From Halobellus captivus (GTDB taxonomy: Archaea > Halobacteriota > Halobacteria > Halobacteriales > Haloferacaceae), in the NCBI RefSeq assembly GCF_007655485.1, contig NZ_VJXQ01000003.1, forward strand, positions 96,941 through 160,940: a DNA stretch of 64,000 bases, given 5' to 3'. Both the position numbers and the translations under genes were made by a program. Shown one piece after another: positions 60,969 to 64,000 of the stretch. The notes under the pieces were generated by a model. The model had not been told where the DNA came from and did not search any database. It worked only from the letters and a program-made list of their open reading frames with translations. Every line of letters begins with the position of its first letter. Position 1 is the first letter of the stretch.

Positions 60969-62948
60969 GTGACTGACCGGACGAGTGCCCTCGATTCTCT
61001 CGTTTTCGGCGTGGACATCCAGAGCGGAGACGTTCGCGGCGACGCGCCCTCCTACGCGCTCGTCGCCTTCGACGGCGAGAACGTCGACCGCGACGTCGTC
61101 TCCCACCGGAAGCTCCGGCGACTCCTCGACCGGGAGGAACCGGCGATGCTCGCCACGGACAATATGTACGAACTGGCCGCCGACAAGGACGCGCTGATCC
61201 ACTTTTTACGGATGCTCCCGGCGGCGACGAAACTGGTGCAGGTGACCGGTGCCGAGCGGCCCGAACCGCTCTCGCGTGTCGCCTCCAGACACGGCGTTCC
61301 GTACGGTAAAAAGCCGATGAAGGAGGCCGAGGCGGCGGCGCGACTGGCGGCCGCCAACGTCGGCTACGAGGTCGCGGCGTTCGGCGATACGACGAGGGTC
61401 AAGGTCTCCCGCGGGCGCTCCACCGGGAAGGGCGGCTGGAGCCAGGACCGCTACACGCGGCGGATTCACGGCTCGGTGAAACGCCGCGCTCGCGACGTGA
61501 AACAGCGCCTCCGACAGGCCGATCTCGACTTCGAGGTCGACGTGACGGAGAAGTACGGCGGGTACGCCAACGCGGTCTTCACCGTCCAAGCGCCGCCGAC
61601 CGACATCCCCGTCTCGGAGGGGCGCTCCGGCGACACCCGAATCGAGATCGAGCGGGAGCGCTACGACGGCATCGAGTTCGAGCCGCTGGTCAAGCGCCGT
61701 GACCACGTCGTCGTCGGGATCGATCCCGGGACAACTACGGCCGCCGCCGTCGTCGGACTCGATGGCCGCGTCCTCGACGTCTACTCGACGCGGACGGCCG
61801 ACACGGCGGACGTGATCGAGTGGCTGATCGAGCGCGGGCGGCCGATCGTCGTCGCGGCCGACGTGACGCCGATGCCCGAGACCGTCGAGAAGTTCAGACG
61901 GAGCTTCGACGCGGCGGGTTGGACGCCGAACTCGGACCTCCCGGTCGACGAGAAGCTGCACCGAACGCGCGAGGCGTCCTACGAGAACGACCACCAGCGA
62001 GACGCGCTCGCGGCGGCGCTGTTCGCGCTCGACGACCACGAGGACCAGTTCGAGCGGGTCTCGCGGAAGGTCCCGCCGGATCTCGAACGCGGCGAGGTCA
62101 TCTCCCGCGTGGTCGCTGGCGAGGAGTCCGTCGAGGCGGTCCTCCGCGACCTCGCGGACGACGAGGAGCCGGAGGAAGATGAGTCAGAACACGAGGAGCG
62201 CGAACTCACCGACGACGAGAAGCAGATCCGTCGCCTCCGGACGCGGGTCGAACGGCTCGAATCGCACATCGACGAGTTGGAATCGACGATCGACGAGCGC
62301 GAGGAGACGATCGCGGAGTACGAGACGAAGCTCTCGGAGGCGAAGCGCGAGGAGCGCCGCCAGGCCAGAGAGCGCCGCGAAGTCAAGCGGCTCGAACGCG
62401 ACACGGACCGACTCCAGCGACGCGTCGACACGCTGGAGGCGGAGAACGACGAACTCGACGACAAGCTCGAACGGTTGAAGCGACTCTGGAAACTCGATCA
62501 TTCGAACTTCGCCGACGTCGACATCGACGGCGACCTCGTGTCGGTGAAGATCGTCGACCAGTTCACCCGCGACGCCATCGAGACCGCCGAGAAGCAGTAC
62601 GGACTGGCCGCTGGCGACGTGATTTTCCTCCGGGACGCCTCGGGCGCGGGACGCTCGACGGCCGAGTTGCTGGCGGGCGTCGACCCGCGCGTCGTCCTCC
62701 GCTCCGGCGGAAACCTCTCGGAAGTCGCCGATCAGATCCTCTTCGAGCACGACATCCCCGTCGCGCCCGCCGCCGACGTCACGATCCAGGAGGTCGACGA
62801 ACTCGCGGTCGCCCGCGAGTCGGAGGTCGAGGCGGCGATCGACGACTGGGAGCGCCGCGCCGAGGAGCGACAGAAGGAGCGGAAGGCGTCGATGGTCGAT
62901 CAGATCATCTCCGAGCACCGCGCGGGGACGCGCGGGGAGAGCCGCTGA
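60969..62948 (+). CDS. DUF460 RNase H-like protein with long coiled coil
   Basis: 659 residues. N-terminal archaeal DUF460 part (LVFGVDIQSGDVRGDAPSYA, THFLRMLPAATKLVQVTG-like segment), a central RNase H-like fold with VVGIDPGTTTAAAVVGLDGR (the acidic DxGT motif) and VAADVTPMPETVEKFRRSFD, ENDHQRDALAAALFALDDHE, then a charged coiled coil (about residues 400-500) and a C-terminal domain with GAGRSTAELLAGVDPRVVLR. The DPGTTTA motif and the Asp of QRDA fit a RuvC/YqgF-type nuclease site. Role unknown in archaea. GTG start. Confidence 0.85.
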   Translation: MTDRTSALDSLVFGVDIQSGDVRGDAPSYALVAFDGENVDRDVVSHRKLRRLLDREEPAMLATDNMYELAADKDALIHFLRMLPAATKLVQVTGAERPEPLSRVASRHGVPYGKKPMKEAEAAARLAAANVGYEVAAFGDTTRVKVSRGRSTGKGGWSQDRYTRRIHGSVKRRARDVKQRLRQADLDFEVDVTEKYGGYANAVFTVQAPPTDIPVSEGRSGDTRIEIERERYDGIEFEPLVKRRDHVVVGIDPGTTTAAAVVGLDGRVLDVYSTRTADTADVIEWLIERGRPIVVAADVTPMPETVEKFRRSFDAAGWTPNSDLPVDEKLHRTREASYENDHQRDALAAALFALDDHEDQFERVSRKVPPDLERGEVISRVVAGEESVEAVLRDLADDEEPEEDESEHEERELTDDEKQIRRLRTRVERLESHIDELESTIDEREETIAEYETKLSEAKREERRQARERREVKRLERDTDRLQRRVDTLEAENDELDDKLERLKRLWKLDHSNFADVDIDGDLVSVKIVDQFTRDAIETAEKQYGLAAGDVIFLRDASGAGRSTAELLAGVDPRVVLRSGGNLSEVADQILFEHDIPVAPAADVTIQEVDELAVARESEVEAAIDDWERRAEERQKERKASMVDQIISEHRAGTRGESR

Positions 62949-62972
62949 CACACCGGTTCAACAGAGAATCCC

Positions 62973-63290
62973 TCAGCGCAATCCTGCGTCGGCACCCGCC
63001 TCGTACGGCGCGTCCGGTCGGCCGAGAAAGTAGTACGCGACGAACCCGACGAACGGGACGAAAAAGTTGAACGCGGTCCAGCCGATGGCCGAGTCGCTTC
63101 CCCTCCCAGTCGCGTCGAGGTAGACCCACCCCGGCAGCGCGAGGTGCGCGACGAGGAAGTACAGGGCGAAGCCCGCGAAGTACGCGAACGTCCCGACGTC
63201 CGTGACTGCAACCCACATCACGAGGAGCGGCAGAAACGCCACCGCGATCAATCCCATCAGGACGATGAACGGCGAACGGGTCGTTGCCAT
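62973..63290 (-). CDS. Small four-segment membrane protein
   Basis: 105 residues with about three hydrophobic segments: FIVLMGLIAVAFLPLLVMWV, GTFAYFAGFALYFLVAHLAL and FNFFVPFVGFVAYYFLGRPD. Similar to small haloarchaeal membrane proteins of unknown function. It ends 24 bases from the DUF460 stop and converges on it. Confidence 0.65.
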   Translation of the reverse strand: MATTRSPFIVLMGLIAVAFLPLLVMWVAVTDVGTFAYFAGFALYFLVAHLALPGWVYLDATGRGSDSAIGWTAFNFFVPFVGFVAYYFLGRPDAPYEAGADAGLR

Positions 63291-63390
63291 CGATCGGTGG
63301 TTGGGATCGCACGCGTATGACCCTTTCCGGTAGTCGGGTTTTCCGGTAGTCGGATAGTTTACCGATTCGATGTGGTCGCGGCCGGAGAGT

Positions 63391-64000
63391 TCAGACCCGG
63401 CTCGAAGTCCAGTTGAGTGCGATGGTCGTGCCCGGGTCGACCCGCTCGGTCGGCGTCACTTGAATCACTCGCGCCCACGTGCCACCCTCGGGAGCGGTGT
63501 AGATGTCTCCCCCGCAGTAACAGTCAACTTCCAGCGCGGGATCCTCCTCGTGACCGTCGTGCGGATAGCCGGACCGATCCCACGAGCTCCACTCGAAGGT
63601 CGGCTCCTCGTCTTGGCGCGCGACGAGGGTCACCTTCAGCGGCTCACCGACGGCCGTCGTCCCGTAGTGGATGTCCTCGTGGTCGGTGTCCACCGTGTCG
63701 AGCGCCTCTGGTGAATCGGGGAGGAGGTCGACTTCGCCGAGATCTCGGGTGTCGTAGGTTTCTGTGGCCTGTATTTCGGCGTCCTCCGGAGAGTGATACA
63801 CCTCGGTCGTAAACGGAAGCGACGAATCTTCGAGGCGAAAGCCGAGCAACACCTCGTCTGAGGGGACCGACGTCGCCTCGACCAACGTCGGGTGAATCTC
63901 TTCCGGATTTCTGACGAACTGGGCGGATTCGCCCCCGTCGCTAGCGGTCTCCTCCTCGGTCGTCGTCCCTGTCGGTTCTGCGGTCGTCGTCTCTGTCGGT
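63391..64000 (-). CDS. Thr-rich secreted protein, partial (N-terminus beyond the window)
   Basis: The reading frame enters from the window edge with a Thr/Pro/Glu-rich linker (PTETTTAEPTGTTTEEET), typical of the segment after the lipobox of haloarchaeal lipoproteins, followed by a folded part: SAQFVRNPEEIHPTLVEATS, VLLGFRLEDSSLPFTTEVYH, VDCYCGGDIYTAPEGGTWAR. The signal peptide is not visible. An internal TTG at 63885 could be mistaken for a start, but the frame is open through it. Function unknown. Confidence 0.7.
   Translation of the reverse strand, partial: PTETTTAEPTGTTTEEETASDGGESAQFVRNPEEIHPTLVEATSVPSDEVLLGFRLEDSSLPFTTEVYHSPEDAEIQATETYDTRDLGEVDLLPDSPEALDTVDTDHEDIHYGTTAVGEPLKVTLVARQDEEPTFEWSSWDRSGYPHDGHEEDPALEVDCYCGGDIYTAPEGGTWARVIQVTPTERVDPGTTIALNWTSSRV

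Noticed and set aside
1..64000. tRNA or rRNA genes, or intact insertion sequences
   Set aside because: The intergenic regions were read for tRNA-like or rRNA-like sequence and for transposase motifs; none was recognised by eye, though a covariance search was not possible.

Overview
The window is core chromosome of a halophilic archaeon (Halobacteria). Evidence read from the sequence: high G+C, very acidic proteins, archaeal information-processing genes (DNA polymerase D large subunit, TBP, RfcC-type clamp-loader subunit, XPD helicase, archaeal GlyRS, tRNA G10 methyltransferase), LysW-dependent arginine synthesis, Tat/lipobox and PGF-CTERM-like surface proteins, and many genes with a TATA box about 26 nt before the start codon (leaderless transcripts). 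Several family names (DUF numbers, small haloarchaeal families) are given from memory of the families, not from a search.

Layout. 1-7.7 kb: DNA polymerase D large subunit (cut by the window edge) behind a PPC-domain gene; a CBS protein-glyS-polyprenol kinase-like cluster; a KhtT/KhtU-like two-gene potassium/proton antiporter. 7.8-17.4 kb: the whole arginine pathway in two units, argGH and lysW-lysX-argC-argB-argD-lysK-argF, with an Arg-rich mini-ORF and hairpin ahead of argG and a LysW that has lost its zinc cysteines. 17.5-20.7 kb: Ca2+/Na+ exchanger and a large metallopeptidase-like surface protein with a PGF-CTERM-like tail.

20.9-36.2 kb is an accessory island with alternating gene orientation, AT-rich promoters and no visible regulator: a DMT exporter, three LigM/DesA-type (GcvT-fold) O-demethylase paralogues, two class II aldolase/decarboxylase paralogues, a 4,5-dihydroxyphthalate decarboxylase-like enzyme, a complete tripartite tricarboxylate transporter (TctB, TctA, TctC), an MFS transporter, an amidohydrolase-2 enzyme and a Rieske ferredoxin. 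Together these look like uptake, folate-dependent demethylation and decarboxylation of methoxylated aromatic carboxylates; the substrate is inference.

36.5-64 kb returns to core genes: XPD helicase, 2H phosphoesterase, SPFH protein, uvrB, rhodanese pair, hisB and hisG, TBP, tRNA methyltransferase, archaetidylserine decarboxylase, RfcC, RNase Z, a 2-hydroxyacid dehydrogenase, a histidine kinase frameshifted near its 3' end, and a DUF460 RNase H-like protein whose promoter carries about five decaying 20-bp tandem repeats. I saw no rRNA, tRNA, CRISPR array or intact insertion sequence.
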